DNA from: Flavobacteriales bacterium
Lineage (GTDB): Bacteria; Bacteroidota; Bacteroidia; Flavobacteriales; Flavobacteriaceae
Length of the DNA stretch: 41,660 nt
Reading direction: 5' to 3'
Assembly (NCBI GenBank): GCA_011525015.1
Contig: WTJC01000046.1
Location: 33,635-75,294, forward strand
Shown piece after piece: positions 16,999 through 25,347 of this stretch (its first letter is position 1; each line of letters begins with the position of its first letter). The notes under the pieces were generated by a model. The model searched no databases. It was not told the origin of the DNA and saw only the letters and a list, made by a program, of their open reading frames with translations. Position numbers and translations under genes: made by a program.

Positions 16999-18105
16999 TT
17001 AGTTTTCTAACAATATGAACTCTCGCTCGACCCTTGGGCCAATGGCACAGAGCAATTCATACGAAATCGTCCCAATAGATTTTGCGCTGAGATCTGCGTT
17101 GTGCTGGGCGTCAAAAATACTGACCCAGTCTCCGGCTTTGATTGAAGTAGATGAAACATCGACCATAAACATATCCATACAAATGTTTCCTAATATGGGT
17201 AATGCTGCACCCTTAAAAAAGACTTGGTTTTGTTTTTGCCCGAATTTTCTGTCGATACCATCAGCGTGTCCAATTGCTACTGTGGCTACGGTCATATCTC
17301 GACTCGCTTGAAATCCGAAGTTGTAACCTACGTATTCTCCTTTTGAAACTTGAAATACTTGAGTCACTTTTGCTTTTAGTGCTGCTACAACCCTTAAGTC
17401 AGGGTCAATCTTTTCGAGATTCGAGTAGCCGTGAAGGGCGATACCTGATCGCACCATATCGTATTGCTTGTGTGCTAAGCTGAATATTCCAGAACTATTG
17501 AGCAAATGCTTTTTAAAAACCTGGTTCAATTCAACTTCAATACTGTGACACACCTCTTCAAATGCTTCGGCCTGTTGCTCGCTAAAAGACAATTGAGCTA
17601 AGTCGTCTGAGGCGGCTAGATGTGACATAAGCCAAGTTAGTCGAAGCTTATTTTGATTCTGGAGTAGGTCAATGACCGTTGGAACATCTTTTTTTCTAAT
17701 TCCCAATCGGTTAAGGCCGGTGTTGATGTTGAGGTGTATGTTTAGATGGGCTTTATCTGATGCCCTGAGGTAATCGCTATAGGACCTCAACTGCTCAAGA
17801 CTGTAAATGGCGGCTTCTAAGTCATAAGCAATTAGGGCTTCAATATCTTCTTGTTGGGGATGAAAAACCAGAATAGGAAGTTTTATTCCTGCGGTTCTCA
17901 AGGCAATGGCTTCTTGACAGTAAGCTACAGCTAAATAATCGGCTCCCAAGGCTTCAAGGGTTTGACTCCAAATAAGGGCGTCATTACCATAGGCATTGGC
18001 CTTGACAATTGCCATGAACTTGGTCGTAGAATGCAATTGCCTTTTTAAATGTGAAAAGTTGTGAGCTAATGCATTGAGATCAATTTGAAGCTTGGCTTGA
18101 CTCAT
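16999..18105 (-). CDS. alr: Alanine racemase
   Basis: 368 residues from the ATG at 18105 (MSQAKLQIDLNAL); the ATG at 18126 would add seven residues (MPNLWKP) that do not resemble the family. The enzyme interconverts L- and D-alanine with PLP for peptidoglycan synthesis. The PLP lysine is in AIVKANAYGN (Lys35 in this numbering). Other family segments are NTGLNRLGI, DMVRSGIALHGY, VGYNFGFQ (probable catalytic Tyr region) and PILGNICMDMFMVDV. It overlaps the end of tdk by 26 bases on the same strand, which points to translational coupling. Confidence 0.95.
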   Translation of the reverse strand: MSQAKLQIDLNALAHNFSHLKRQLHSTTKFMAIVKANAYGNDALIWSQTLEALGADYLAVAYCQEAIALRTAGIKLPILVFHPQQEDIEALIAYDLEAAIYSLEQLRSYSDYLRASDKAHLNIHLNINTGLNRLGIRKKDVPTVIDLLQNQNKLRLTWLMSHLAASDDLAQLSFSEQQAEAFEEVCHSIEVELNQVFKKHLLNSSGIFSLAHKQYDMVRSGIALHGYSNLEKIDPDLRVVAALKAKVTQVFQVSKGEYVGYNFGFQASRDMTVATVAIGHADGIDRKFGQKQNQVFFKGAALPILGNICMDMFMVDVSSTSIKAGDWVSIFDAQHNADLSAKSIGTISYELLCAIGPRVEREFILLEN

Positions 18106-18700
18106 CGGTTTCCACAGATTTGGCATCGTTCATGGCTTTATAAAAGGCCGAACGACTAAGGGGTTCATACTCTTGGGTTTCACCTAGCATGACAATTTGG
18201 TCTTCATTGGATTTGCGATAACTAAAATTCGCTAGATTCCCTGTTCTGGTGCATACAGCATGCACTTTAGTTACATATTCGGCGGTAGCCATCAGCGCAG
18301 GCATTGGGCCAAAAGGATTTCCTTTAAAATCCATGTCTAGTCCTGCTACGATCACTCTCTTGCCTTTATTGGCAAGGTCATTGCAAACATTGACGATTTC
18401 ATGGTCGAAAAATTGTGCTTCATCAATACCAACGACATCGCATTGATCAGCGAGAAGCCTGATGTTTGCTGCTGCCGGAACTGGAGTGGATCTAATGTGA
18501 TTCGCATCGTGAGAAACAACGCTTTCTTCGTCATATCGCACGTCTAAAACGGGCTTGAATATTTCGATATTTTGCTTGGCGAACTGCGCTCTTTTAAGGC
18601 GTCTAATGAGTTCTTCTGTTTTACCTGAGAACATCGAACCGGTGATGACTTCTATCCATCCGGAGTCTTGTTGGGGGTTGAGATGATGCTCTAAAAACAT
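18080..18700 (-). CDS. tdk: Thymidine kinase, type II
   Basis: 206 residues. It phosphorylates thymidine to dTMP in the salvage pathway. The P-loop GSMFSGKT is at residues 21-28, the Walker B-like DEAQFF at 93-98, and the thymidine lasso region near FSYRKSNEDQIVMLGETQEYEPLSR. Type II enzymes normally hold a zinc with four Cys/His ligands; here only Cys150 remains (VCTRTGN instead of CxxC), and the second pair is replaced by LSRSAF, so the structural zinc site is lost. This Cys-poor form is, as far as I know, common in Bacteroidota. Its 3' end overlaps alr. Confidence 0.95.
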   Translation of the reverse strand: MFLEHHLNPQQDSGWIEVITGSMFSGKTEELIRRLKRAQFAKQNIEIFKPVLDVRYDEESVVSHDANHIRSTPVPAAANIRLLADQCDVVGIDEAQFFDHEIVNVCNDLANKGKRVIVAGLDMDFKGNPFGPMPALMATAEYVTKVHAVCTRTGNLANFSYRKSNEDQIVMLGETQEYEPLSRSAFYKAMNDAKSVETDESSQASN

Positions 18701-18720
18701 GGTTGATTTTTGTTGAAATT

Positions 18721-18728
18721 CAAATGTA
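18721..18728 (-). promoter_or_regulatory. Candidate -7 box for tdk-alr
   Basis: On the minus strand this reads TACATTTG, a perfect TAnnTTTG box, 20 bases before the tdk ATG. The predicted leader is about 14 bases. A -33 element was not clear. Confidence 0.5.
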
Positions 18729-18775
18729 CTAAGAATTGAATTGTATTTAATGGTGTTTAAGGGGCATTCCCTTCG

Positions 18776-18783
18776 TATCTTTA
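18776..18783 (+). promoter_or_regulatory. Candidate -7 box for the 59-residue gene
   Basis: TATCTTTA differs from TAnnTTTG only in the last base. It lies 15 bases before the ATG at 18799, giving a leader near 10 bases, similar to other short leaders in this window. Confidence 0.4.
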
Positions 18784-18798
18784 AAAGAAAAAAGCAAA

Positions 18799-18978
18799 AT
18801 GAGAAAGGAATTAATCAAACGCGTTTTTGGGATTGATTTGGCCCATCGTTTTGAGAAGGTTGCAAAAAACGTACTCAAAGCGGGAAAAAACATCCCTGAA
18901 ATTAACCCCAACAAAGAGCGTATTTTTACCCCTGGCATGGACACCATTAAAAATATGGTGGCTGAGATGGAAGCGTAA
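18799..18978 (+). CDS. Small conserved-looking protein, 59 residues, unknown function
   Basis: An ATG-TAA frame of 60 codons filling most of the space between tdk (divergent) and rsmI. The protein begins MRKELIKRVFGIDLAHRFEK and ends GMDTIKNMVAEMEA. It is basic in the first half, has no signal peptide or membrane helix, and looks like two amphipathic helices joined by a PEINPNKERIFTPG turn. Codon choice is like that of its neighbours, and a -7 box precedes it, so I regard it as real. I do not recognise a family. The rsmI -7 box begins five bases after its stop. Confidence 0.65.
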   Translation: MRKELIKRVFGIDLAHRFEKVAKNVLKAGKNIPEINPNKERIFTPGMDTIKNMVAEMEA

Positions 18979-18982
18979 ACCT

Positions 18983-18990
18983 TAACTTTG
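18983..18990 (+). promoter_or_regulatory. Candidate -7 box for rsmI-osmC-recJ
   Basis: TAACTTTG is a perfect TAnnTTTG match 22 bases before the rsmI ATG at 19013. Predicted leader about 16 bases. No clear -33 TTG, since that position falls inside the small upstream gene. Confidence 0.5.
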
Positions 18991-19012
18991 GGGCACTAAA
19001 TCGGATCAGTTG

Positions 19013-19687
19013 ATGAAGGGTAAATTATATGTTGTTCCTACGCCCATAGGAAATTTAGAAGACATCACCTTGAGAGCTATACGCATTCTCTCAGAAGTAG
19101 ATTTGATTTTAGCTGAAGACACTAGGGTCAGCCGTAAATTACTTAGTCATTACAAAATTGACACCGCCCTAGAGAGTCATCACCAAAACAACGAACACGC
19201 CACTGTTTCTAAACAAATTGAGAAGATGAAGCAGGGGCTATCGCTGGCTCTTATATCTGATGCGGGCACCCCGGCCATATCAGATCCAGGATTTTTATTG
19301 GTAAGAGAAACGGTCAAAGCAGGAATTGAAGTCGACTGTTTACCTGGACCTACAGCTTTAATCGTTGCTTTAGTGAACTCTGGAATTCCAACAGAGCGAT
19401 TTGTTTTCGAAGGCTTTTTACCCCCCAAAAAAGGAAGACAAAAAAAATTACAACAAATTAGCGATGAAGAACGAACAATCGTTTTTTATGAATCTCCTCA
19501 TAAACTGAATAAAACCTTGGCACAATTGGCCGAGCTCATCGAAGAAGACAGAACCATTGCGGTATGCCGAGAGATGACCAAAAAATTTGAAGAAACGATT
19601 AGAGGAACGCTGAAAGAGGTTCAACAACATTTTGAAGAAAACAGCCCCAAAGGAGAATTTGTCATCGTACTTTCGGGAAAGAAATAA
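19013..19687 (+). CDS. rsmI: 16S rRNA (cytidine-1402-2'-O)-methyltransferase
   Basis: 224 residues from the ATG at 19013 (a TTG sits directly before it). RsmI methylates the ribose of C1402 in the ribosomal decoding centre using S-adenosylmethionine. The tetrapyrrole-methylase-fold signature is clear: KLYVVPTPIGNLEDITLRA, LAEDTR, LISDAGTPAISDPG, LPGPTALIVAL and FYESPHKL. It is followed after 26 bases by an OsmC-family gene, in the same direction. Confidence 0.96.
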   Translation: MKGKLYVVPTPIGNLEDITLRAIRILSEVDLILAEDTRVSRKLLSHYKIDTALESHHQNNEHATVSKQIEKMKQGLSLALISDAGTPAISDPGFLLVRETVKAGIEVDCLPGPTALIVALVNSGIPTERFVFEGFLPPKKGRQKKLQQISDEERTIVFYESPHKLNKTLAQLAELIEEDRTIAVCREMTKKFEETIRGTLKEVQQHFEENSPKGEFVIVLSGKK

Positions 19688-19713
19688 ATTAACTTAGAAC
19701 TAAAATAAAATCT

Positions 19714-20136
19714 ATGTCAACAAAAGTCACCACAGTTTGGAAAGAGGGAATGTTATTTGAATCTGTTAACCCCACTGGAGACTCTCTTTATATCAACGAC
19801 GGAACCCAAATGAGTGATAAGGACGTGTACTCTCCTAAAGCCTTAATGCTCTCTTCACTAGCAGGTTGTTCAGGTTTAGATGTGGTTTCTCTCTTTAAAA
19901 AAATGAAATTAGAAGTCGGAGAATTTAGAATTGATATCAAGTCTGAGCTTACAGAAGAACATCCTAGATTTTACGACAAGACAAGAGTGGAGTATCATTT
20001 TCACGGGTCTAATTTGCATGAAGAAAAACTTCAGAAATGTGTAAACCTCTCTGTAGAGCGTTATTGCGGTGTTATGGAGATGTTTCGCCGTTTCTCTGAG
20101 ATGGAAATCGTTACTGTATTTCATCATTCAAATTAA
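19714..20136 (+). CDS. OsmC/Ohr-family protein
   Basis: 140 residues, the typical OsmC length. The two peroxidatic/resolving cysteines expected in the family are present as Cys52 (LAGCSGLDV) and Cys118 (VERYCGVMEMF); Cys109 is additional. OsmC-type proteins reduce organic hydroperoxides using thiol reductants in the cytosol; general OsmC versus the more specific Ohr class cannot be settled here. It lies between rsmI (26 bases) and recJ (5 bases), so the three are probably one operon. Confidence 0.9.
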   Translation: MSTKVTTVWKEGMLFESVNPTGDSLYINDGTQMSDKDVYSPKALMLSSLAGCSGLDVVSLFKKMKLEVGEFRIDIKSELTEEHPRFYDKTRVEYHFHGSNLHEEKLQKCVNLSVERYCGVMEMFRRFSEMEIVTVFHHSN

Positions 20137-20141
20137 AATGA

Positions 20142-21845
20142 ATGAGATGGACGCTTGACTGCACAACTGCTCAAGATGAGCTCGAGCAATTACACCTATC
20201 TCTAAATCGAGACCCTGAAAGACCAGTAGACCTTTTGGTGTCTCAATTGCTTTTAAATCGTGGGATAAAGTCCTGGGAAGAAGCCAAAACCTTCTTTAGA
20301 CCCGAACTCGAGCATCTACACGACCCTTTTCTAATGAAAGGGATGCACATTGCCGTAGAGCGCATTATACGAGCTATCGAGAAAGAGGAGCGTATTTTGA
20401 TTTACGGTGATTACGACGTTGATGGAACGACTGCCGTAAGTCTTGTTTATGAATTTTTAAGTCAGTACAGCAGCCAATTGATGTACTACATTCCCGATAG
20501 ATATACAGAGGGATACGGAATTTCTCTTCAAGGAATTGAATTTGCCAAGGACCATGAAATAAGCCTCATCATTGCCCTAGACTGCGGTATCAAAGATTAC
20601 CAAGCTATAGCTTTGGCCAATTCCTACAGTATTGACACTGTGGTTTGTGATCATCACCAGCCCTCCAAACAACTGCCAGAAGCATTTTCCATTTTGAATC
20701 CAAAACAAGAAGATTGCAACTATCCGTATAAGGAACTCTGTGGTTGCGGTGTTGGATTTAAATTGATTCAAGCCCTTTCTTTAAAATGGGGCCTTTCTAT
20801 TGAGGAGCTATGTCCTTATTTGGATTTTGTCGCTTTGGCCATAGGAGCAGACATGGTTCCTTTAGATGGTGAAAATCGAATTTTAGCCTATTGGGGGATG
20901 CTTCAAATACAAAAAGGAGAACGCATTGCTTTTAGAACCCTTCTCGGTGGTCAAAAAGAACTCGACGAACTCTCCTTAACGGATTTGAACTTTTCTCTGG
21001 CTCCAAAAATTAATGCAGCCGGAAGAATGAAACACGCCGAACAGGCCGTGTCTTTAATGCTGGTCAATAACGAAGAACAAGCTGTAGATCTGGCCGACCA
21101 GATAAAAAAGTACAATTTGGAGCGAAGAGCTTTAGATCAGTCGATTACCCAACAGGCGTTAAAACAGATTTCCGAGAGCGCCGCAGAAGAAAGTGCGACA
21201 ACAGTAGTATACAATCCTAATTGGCACAAGGGCGTGGTCGGAATTGTTGCTTCAAAATTAATCGCGGAATTTTACAGGCCTACCATAGTACTCACAAAGG
21301 CGTCAGAAGGCGAAATAGCCGGTTCAGCACGTTCTGTTAAAGGTTACGATTTGTATGCAGCGATTGACGCCTGTTCTTCTTCTTTAATTCAATTTGGAGG
21401 GCATCAGTACGCTGCAGGATTACGCTTAAAAGAAGAAAACCTAACCAAATTTAAGGATGCCTTTGAAACCCATGTGGCTCAAACCATAGCAACAGAGCAA
21501 CAAGAAGCAGAGTTGATTTACGAGGCAGAATTAGCCATTAGTGAAATTGCGCCTAAGTTATTGCGCATTCTCAATCGTTATCGTCCTTATGGACCAAAAA
21601 ACCCTCAACCCCTTTTTATTAGTACAGGTATAAAAGTTCAGGGGCCTATTCGATGTATCGGTAAGGATCAAACGCACTTAAAATTCAATGTAGCACATTG
21701 TGAGGCCATCGGCTTCTCTATGGCTGATAAAAAAGAGCTCTTAAACGGGGCTGTTGATTTGGCCTATCACATCGAAGAAAACAATTTTCGCAATCAGCGA
21801 AAACTACAGTTGAGACTCGTCGACATCAAACCTTCAATGCGCTAA
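20142..21845 (+). CDS. recJ: Single-strand-specific 5'-3' exonuclease RecJ
   Basis: 567 residues. RecJ degrades single-stranded DNA 5' to 3' in recombination and mismatch repair. DHH-family motifs are visible: GDYDVDGT (89-96), ALDCGI (145-150), DHH (170-172), then AGRMKHAEQAV, the DHHA1 glycine motif GGHQYAAGLR near residue 425, and a C-terminal OB-type region (RPYGPKNPQPLF...). The ATG at 20142 is 5 bases after the osmC-type stop. The 3' end overlaps the convergent lpxH gene by 4 bases. It stands some 10 kb from the addA/addB-like genes, which act in the same repair field. Confidence 0.96.
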   Translation: MRWTLDCTTAQDELEQLHLSLNRDPERPVDLLVSQLLLNRGIKSWEEAKTFFRPELEHLHDPFLMKGMHIAVERIIRAIEKEERILIYGDYDVDGTTAVSLVYEFLSQYSSQLMYYIPDRYTEGYGISLQGIEFAKDHEISLIIALDCGIKDYQAIALANSYSIDTVVCDHHQPSKQLPEAFSILNPKQEDCNYPYKELCGCGVGFKLIQALSLKWGLSIEELCPYLDFVALAIGADMVPLDGENRILAYWGMLQIQKGERIAFRTLLGGQKELDELSLTDLNFSLAPKINAAGRMKHAEQAVSLMLVNNEEQAVDLADQIKKYNLERRALDQSITQQALKQISESAAEESATTVVYNPNWHKGVVGIVASKLIAEFYRPTIVLTKASEGEIAGSARSVKGYDLYAAIDACSSSLIQFGGHQYAAGLRLKEENLTKFKDAFETHVAQTIATEQQEAELIYEAELAISEIAPKLLRILNRYRPYGPKNPQPLFISTGIKVQGPIRCIGKDQTHLKFNVAHCEAIGFSMADKKELLNGAVDLAYHIEENNFRNQRKLQLRLVDIKPSMR

Positions 21846-22633
21846 TCGTAATAGGGTAATTTGGTTTTAGAATCTAAAGCCTTAAGTTCAATTTTACCCT
21901 TGTCAAAAACCGCATAGGTATTGTATTGTATCCAATCCCCTAAGTTGAGGTATTTCGAAGAGGAATTTAATTGAATGGTCATAGGTAGATGCCTGTGCCC
22001 GTAGATGAAGTAGTCAAAGTGTTCCTTTTCTAAAATTTCAAGGGAATACTGCACTAACCATTCTTCATCTTTACCCAAAAAGGTGATGTCGGCATCTCCA
22101 GAGATGAGTTTGTTATTCAAGGAGAGGTACTGGGCTAATCGCACGCCTAAATCTGGGTGTAAGGCTCTAAAGAGACGTTTGCAGATAGGATTTAGAAATA
22201 TTTTTTTCATGAATTTATAGCCTTGATCTCCCGGCCCTAATCCATCTCCGTGCGCGAGGTACACTCGAGACCCATTAATTGATAACTGCTGAGGTTGGTG
22301 AAAGACAGGTATGTTGAACTCTGTCGGAAAGTAATCCCTCATCCATAAATCGTGATTACCCACAAAGAGGTATACATTGATGCCAGCATCTTTGAGTTCG
22401 GCTAGCTTTCCTAAAACTCTTACAAAACCCTTCGGAACGACTTTTTTGTATTCAAACCAAAAATCGAAAAGGTCTCCAACAATAAAAAGACTGTGGCAAT
22501 CACTTTTGATTTCATCCAACCACTTGACAAAGGTTTTTTCGCGCTCTCGGGAGCTTTCAGGGTCAGGCGCCCCGAAATGCTGATCACTGCTGAAGTATAC
22601 TTTTTGGTCTTGTGGAAGCTTAATGTCAATCAT
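21842..22633 (-). CDS. lpxH: UDP-2,3-diacylglucosamine diphosphatase (LpxH-like)
   Basis: 263 residues. It should hydrolyse UDP-2,3-diacylglucosamine to lipid X and UMP, the fourth step of lipid A synthesis, at the inner face of the cytoplasmic membrane. The calcineurin-like metallophosphatase motifs are complete: Asp17-x-His19 (SSDQHFG), GDLFDFW (53-59), GNHD (92-95), HGDGLG (128-133) and a C-terminal GHRHLP. Its ATG overlaps the stop of the enoyl-CoA hydratase gene (ATGA), so translation is probably coupled. It is the last gene of the leftward GNAT-MATE-hydratase-lpxH run. Confidence 0.92.
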   Translation of the reverse strand: MIDIKLPQDQKVYFSSDQHFGAPDPESSREREKTFVKWLDEIKSDCHSLFIVGDLFDFWFEYKKVVPKGFVRVLGKLAELKDAGINVYLFVGNHDLWMRDYFPTEFNIPVFHQPQQLSINGSRVYLAHGDGLGPGDQGYKFMKKIFLNPICKRLFRALHPDLGVRLAQYLSLNNKLISGDADITFLGKDEEWLVQYSLEILEKEHFDYFIYGHRHLPMTIQLNSSSKYLNLGDWIQYNTYAVFDKGKIELKALDSKTKLPYYD

Positions 22634-23391
22634 GATTTGTTGCGATATGGCGCAAGGGCTAAAGTTGTTTGTTCGGATAAAACGAGCTTTCCGGATTCAG
22701 CTGCCCTATGGAGCATTTCTTGATCAAAATGTTCTGTTCCTTTCCAAACGGTATTTTTAAGTGCGCTTAGTGCTTCCGGATTGAGTTCGCTTAAGAATTG
22801 TACTTTTTGATTGAACAAGGTATTCAATTCGTTTTCGTCTTTGGCCACTGCAGCAAACAATCCTTTATCAAGCGCCCAATGCGAAGTGTGAAAAGTAGCT
22901 GGGTCAAAACTCAGTTTTGAAAAATGTGCGACACCAATTTTATGAATGATGACAGGTGCAATAACTAATGGCGCAATGCCAATTTGAATTTCTGACAACT
23001 TGATTTCAGCAGTATTAGATGCAATGACAACGTCAGATGCAGCAATAATTCCAACTCCACCACCAACAGCTTTTCCTTGTACTTTGGTTACTATTGGTTT
23101 TGAGCAGTTTTTCATGGCACAAAGAAGTTTTGCAAAACCACTAAAAAAGGCTTTTCCTTCTTCTGCATTTGTGATTTGCAACAACTCTTTGAAATTTGCC
23201 CCTGCACAAAACGCTCCGCTTCCTTCACTCTTTAAGGCGATCACAGAGACGTCTTGACGCTCATTCAAATCATTGAAATACTGGGTCAATTGCTGTAGCA
23301 TCGCACTGCTCATAGCATTTCCAGCTGGATTGTAAAAGCTCAATTGCGCAATACGACCGTCTTGTTTGAGTTGTACAGTTTGATTACTCAT
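22630..23391 (-). CDS. Enoyl-CoA hydratase/isomerase family, methylglutaconyl-CoA hydratase-like
   Basis: 253 residues from the ATG at 23391 (MSNQTVQL); a GTG five codons upstream is the alternative. The crotonase fold is shown by the oxyanion motifs SGAFCAGANFKEL and GKAVGGGVGIIAASDVVI. The position of the first catalytic Glu (GGGCE in classical hydratases) is Gly in GGGVG, while the second, in KLSEIQIG, is kept. This pattern and the C-terminal WKGTEHFDQEMLHRAAESGKLVLS resemble flavobacterial proteins annotated as methylglutaconyl-CoA hydratase (leucine breakdown), which I recall but cannot compare here. The gene overlaps lpxH and follows the MATE gene by 23 bases. Confidence 0.85.
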   Translation of the reverse strand: MSNQTVQLKQDGRIAQLSFYNPAGNAMSSAMLQQLTQYFNDLNERQDVSVIALKSEGSGAFCAGANFKELLQITNAEEGKAFFSGFAKLLCAMKNCSKPIVTKVQGKAVGGGVGIIAASDVVIASNTAEIKLSEIQIGIAPLVIAPVIIHKIGVAHFSKLSFDPATFHTSHWALDKGLFAAVAKDENELNTLFNQKVQFLSELNPEALSALKNTVWKGTEHFDQEMLHRAAESGKLVLSEQTTLALAPYRNKS

Positions 23392-23414
23392 ATCACAAAA
23401 ATACACTTAAGGTA

Positions 23415-24737
23415 TCAGATTCTACGAATGTATAGTTTAAAGTAAAAATAAGGAAAGAGCGCTCGAATGATCATCCATACCCCTATAGCATACCATACCG
23501 CCATTAAATTAAACCCAAATGAATCAAAGAGGTAAAAGGACGGTAGAAAACCTATCAAGCTTGCCGTCAAGAGTGTGTTTCGCAAGAAGGCCGCTTCACC
23601 TAATCCCTTGTAAAACCCATCATAGACAAAGGCAATTGCGCTAATGGGGAAGGTAATCAACACTACAGGAAACACCTTGTCGAATTGCGTTAAGACCTCT
23701 ACTTCTTCGGTAAACACATAGCCGATATAGGGTGCAGCTATAAATCCAATCAGCGTTAAAATCACCCCTAAGCTAAAAGCGTATTTGAGTATTAGACGGT
23801 TGAGGTGAAGCAGACCCTTAGCGTCTTTTGCGCCGAGCAGCTTTCCGCTTAAGGCATTTGCAGAATCGCCATATCCATCAATAAAAAAGGCAGCGAATAG
23901 CCAGAGGTTAATTCCTATGGTGTGTGCGCTTAAGGAAATCGTACCGTATTTTGCCGCTTCTTTTACCGCGAAGAGTAAGGTTAAATTTAGGGTGAGGCTT
24001 CTCAGAAATAAATTGGTCATCAATTGAAGCACCTGTTTGATTCTAGGATGAATGGGCCACCTTAAAACAAGGGTAATGGCAGGATGCTTTTTTCGAATGT
24101 AATAATAGGTACAGGCGGCCATTATAATCTGAGCTAAGAGGCTTGCAATGGCAGCGCCTTCGAGACCCATAGGTGAGATTAATCCAGGCAATCCAAAAAC
24201 GAGAACAAGGTCAAGAACAATGTTTATTGCGGTTCCTATAAGAGATACAATCATAGGTGAAACGGTATCTTGTAGCCCTCGGCACACTCCAAAAAGAGTG
24301 AAGCAAAAGAGCGTAAAGGGCATGCCTAATATTCGAATTTGAAGGTAGGTTGTACCCAGCTCTAACACCTCTCCTGTGGTATTCAGTAAAACCAAGATGT
24401 TTCGGGCCAGGGGTAAACAAACGGCTATTATAAGTAGACTTAAACCAATATTAAAAAACAAGGTTTGTCCGGTTAGGGTTTTTATGGATTTTAAGTTTTG
24501 GGCTCCTTTGTGCTGAGAGACGACTGCGCCTAATGCAGATCGCGTTTGCCCTAAAACCCAAATTAAAGTGGACAAGAAAGCACCAACCGCCCCAGCAGCA
24601 GCTAAGGCTGCAGCACCTTGTTCAGGAATTCGCCCAACAATGGCCGTGTCTGTGAGTGACAACAAGGGTTCTGATATTCCTGAAATGGTTGCAGGAATGG
24701 CCAGTTGATGGATGATTTTAAAATTAACAGCTTTCAT
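23415..24737 (-). CDS. MATE-family efflux transporter
   Basis: 440 residues with about 12 membrane segments in two homologous halves, as in MatE proteins. Family segments near the start are IIHQLAIPATISGISEPLLSLTDTAIVG and GAVGAFLSTLIWVLGQTRSALGAVVSQHKGA, and the second half has a parallel DGYGDSANALSGKLLGAKD. It probably exports organic cations or drugs against sodium or protons across the inner membrane; it resembles the DinF-like branch, which is inference. Its ATG shares a base with the TAA of the GNAT gene (TAATG), a sign of coupling. Confidence 0.92.
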   Translation of the reverse strand: MKAVNFKIIHQLAIPATISGISEPLLSLTDTAIVGRIPEQGAAALAAAGAVGAFLSTLIWVLGQTRSALGAVVSQHKGAQNLKSIKTLTGQTLFFNIGLSLLIIAVCLPLARNILVLLNTTGEVLELGTTYLQIRILGMPFTLFCFTLFGVCRGLQDTVSPMIVSLIGTAINIVLDLVLVFGLPGLISPMGLEGAAIASLLAQIIMAACTYYYIRKKHPAITLVLRWPIHPRIKQVLQLMTNLFLRSLTLNLTLLFAVKEAAKYGTISLSAHTIGINLWLFAAFFIDGYGDSANALSGKLLGAKDAKGLLHLNRLILKYAFSLGVILTLIGFIAAPYIGYVFTEEVEVLTQFDKVFPVVLITFPISAIAFVYDGFYKGLGEAAFLRNTLLTASLIGFLPSFYLFDSFGFNLMAVWYAIGVWMIIRALFPYFYFKLYIRRI

Positions 24738-25243
24738 TAAAGCACAAATTCAAAACAATAAAAAGGATATTCACTTTGCCGGTGAAAATAAATTTCCTCA
24801 AGTTGAATGTAATTTCTGTTTTTATAAAATTTTAGATTCCTTGGATTTTGAGAAAAAGTATCCAATCGAATAGAAGTAACACCTTCGTCTTTGGATTTAT
24901 CTTCTGCAAAATCGAGTAATGCTCTAGCATATCCGTTTTTTTGATGATCGGGATCTACACAGAGGCGATGAATATACCTGTTGTTTTTGTTTGGAGTAAG
25001 CCATTTTACACTTTTATACTCTTCATCCATGAGGGATGAAATAACAATTACTCCGATGACAAGGGTTTGCTTTTCAATCACAAAAAGCTCCGAGCGGCTG
25101 AGGTCTTTTTCAAACGCCGCTTTTGACGGATAATGTTCGTTCCACTGAAAAATACCATGATCAATCATGTGCTGTGCACAGGATTTCGCAATTGCGGTAA
25201 TTCGATTGATGTCCTCAGATTTTGCTGCTCTTATTGTTGTCAT
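24737..25243 (-). CDS. GNAT-family N-acetyltransferase
   Basis: 168 residues. GNAT features: N-terminal IRAAKSEDINRITAIAK, the beta4 strand IHRLCVDPDHQKNGYARALLDFAEDKSKD with the acetyl-CoA pyrophosphate loop (QKNGYA, of the Q/RxxGxG/A type), and the C-terminal NPRNLKFYKNRNYIQL. The acceptor (small molecule, peptide or protein) is unknown. It is the first gene of the leftward four-gene run and overlaps the MATE gene by one base. Confidence 0.92.
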   Translation of the reverse strand: MTTIRAAKSEDINRITAIAKSCAQHMIDHGIFQWNEHYPSKAAFEKDLSRSELFVIEKQTLVIGVIVISSLMDEEYKSVKWLTPNKNNRYIHRLCVDPDHQKNGYARALLDFAEDKSKDEGVTSIRLDTFSQNPRNLKFYKNRNYIQLEEIYFHRQSEYPFYCFEFVL

Positions 25244-25310
25244 TTGGATGTTAACTATGTATGAAGACAGGCCTTATAAAACTCAAATTAAAAGAAAAGA
25301 TAATGTGTTT

Positions 25311-25338
25311 AAAAAAATAAAGGCATCCAGAGGATGCC
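25311..25338 (-). terminator. Leftward terminator-like hairpin
   Basis: GGCATCC (25322-25328) and GGATGCC (25332-25338) form a 7-base stem with the loop AGA. On the minus strand it is followed by a T-rich tract (25320-25311). It would stop leftward transcription coming across the tRNA region from the gamma-glutamyltransferase gene, before the GNAT operon. Confidence 0.6.
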
Positions 25339-25347
25339 CTTAATTAC

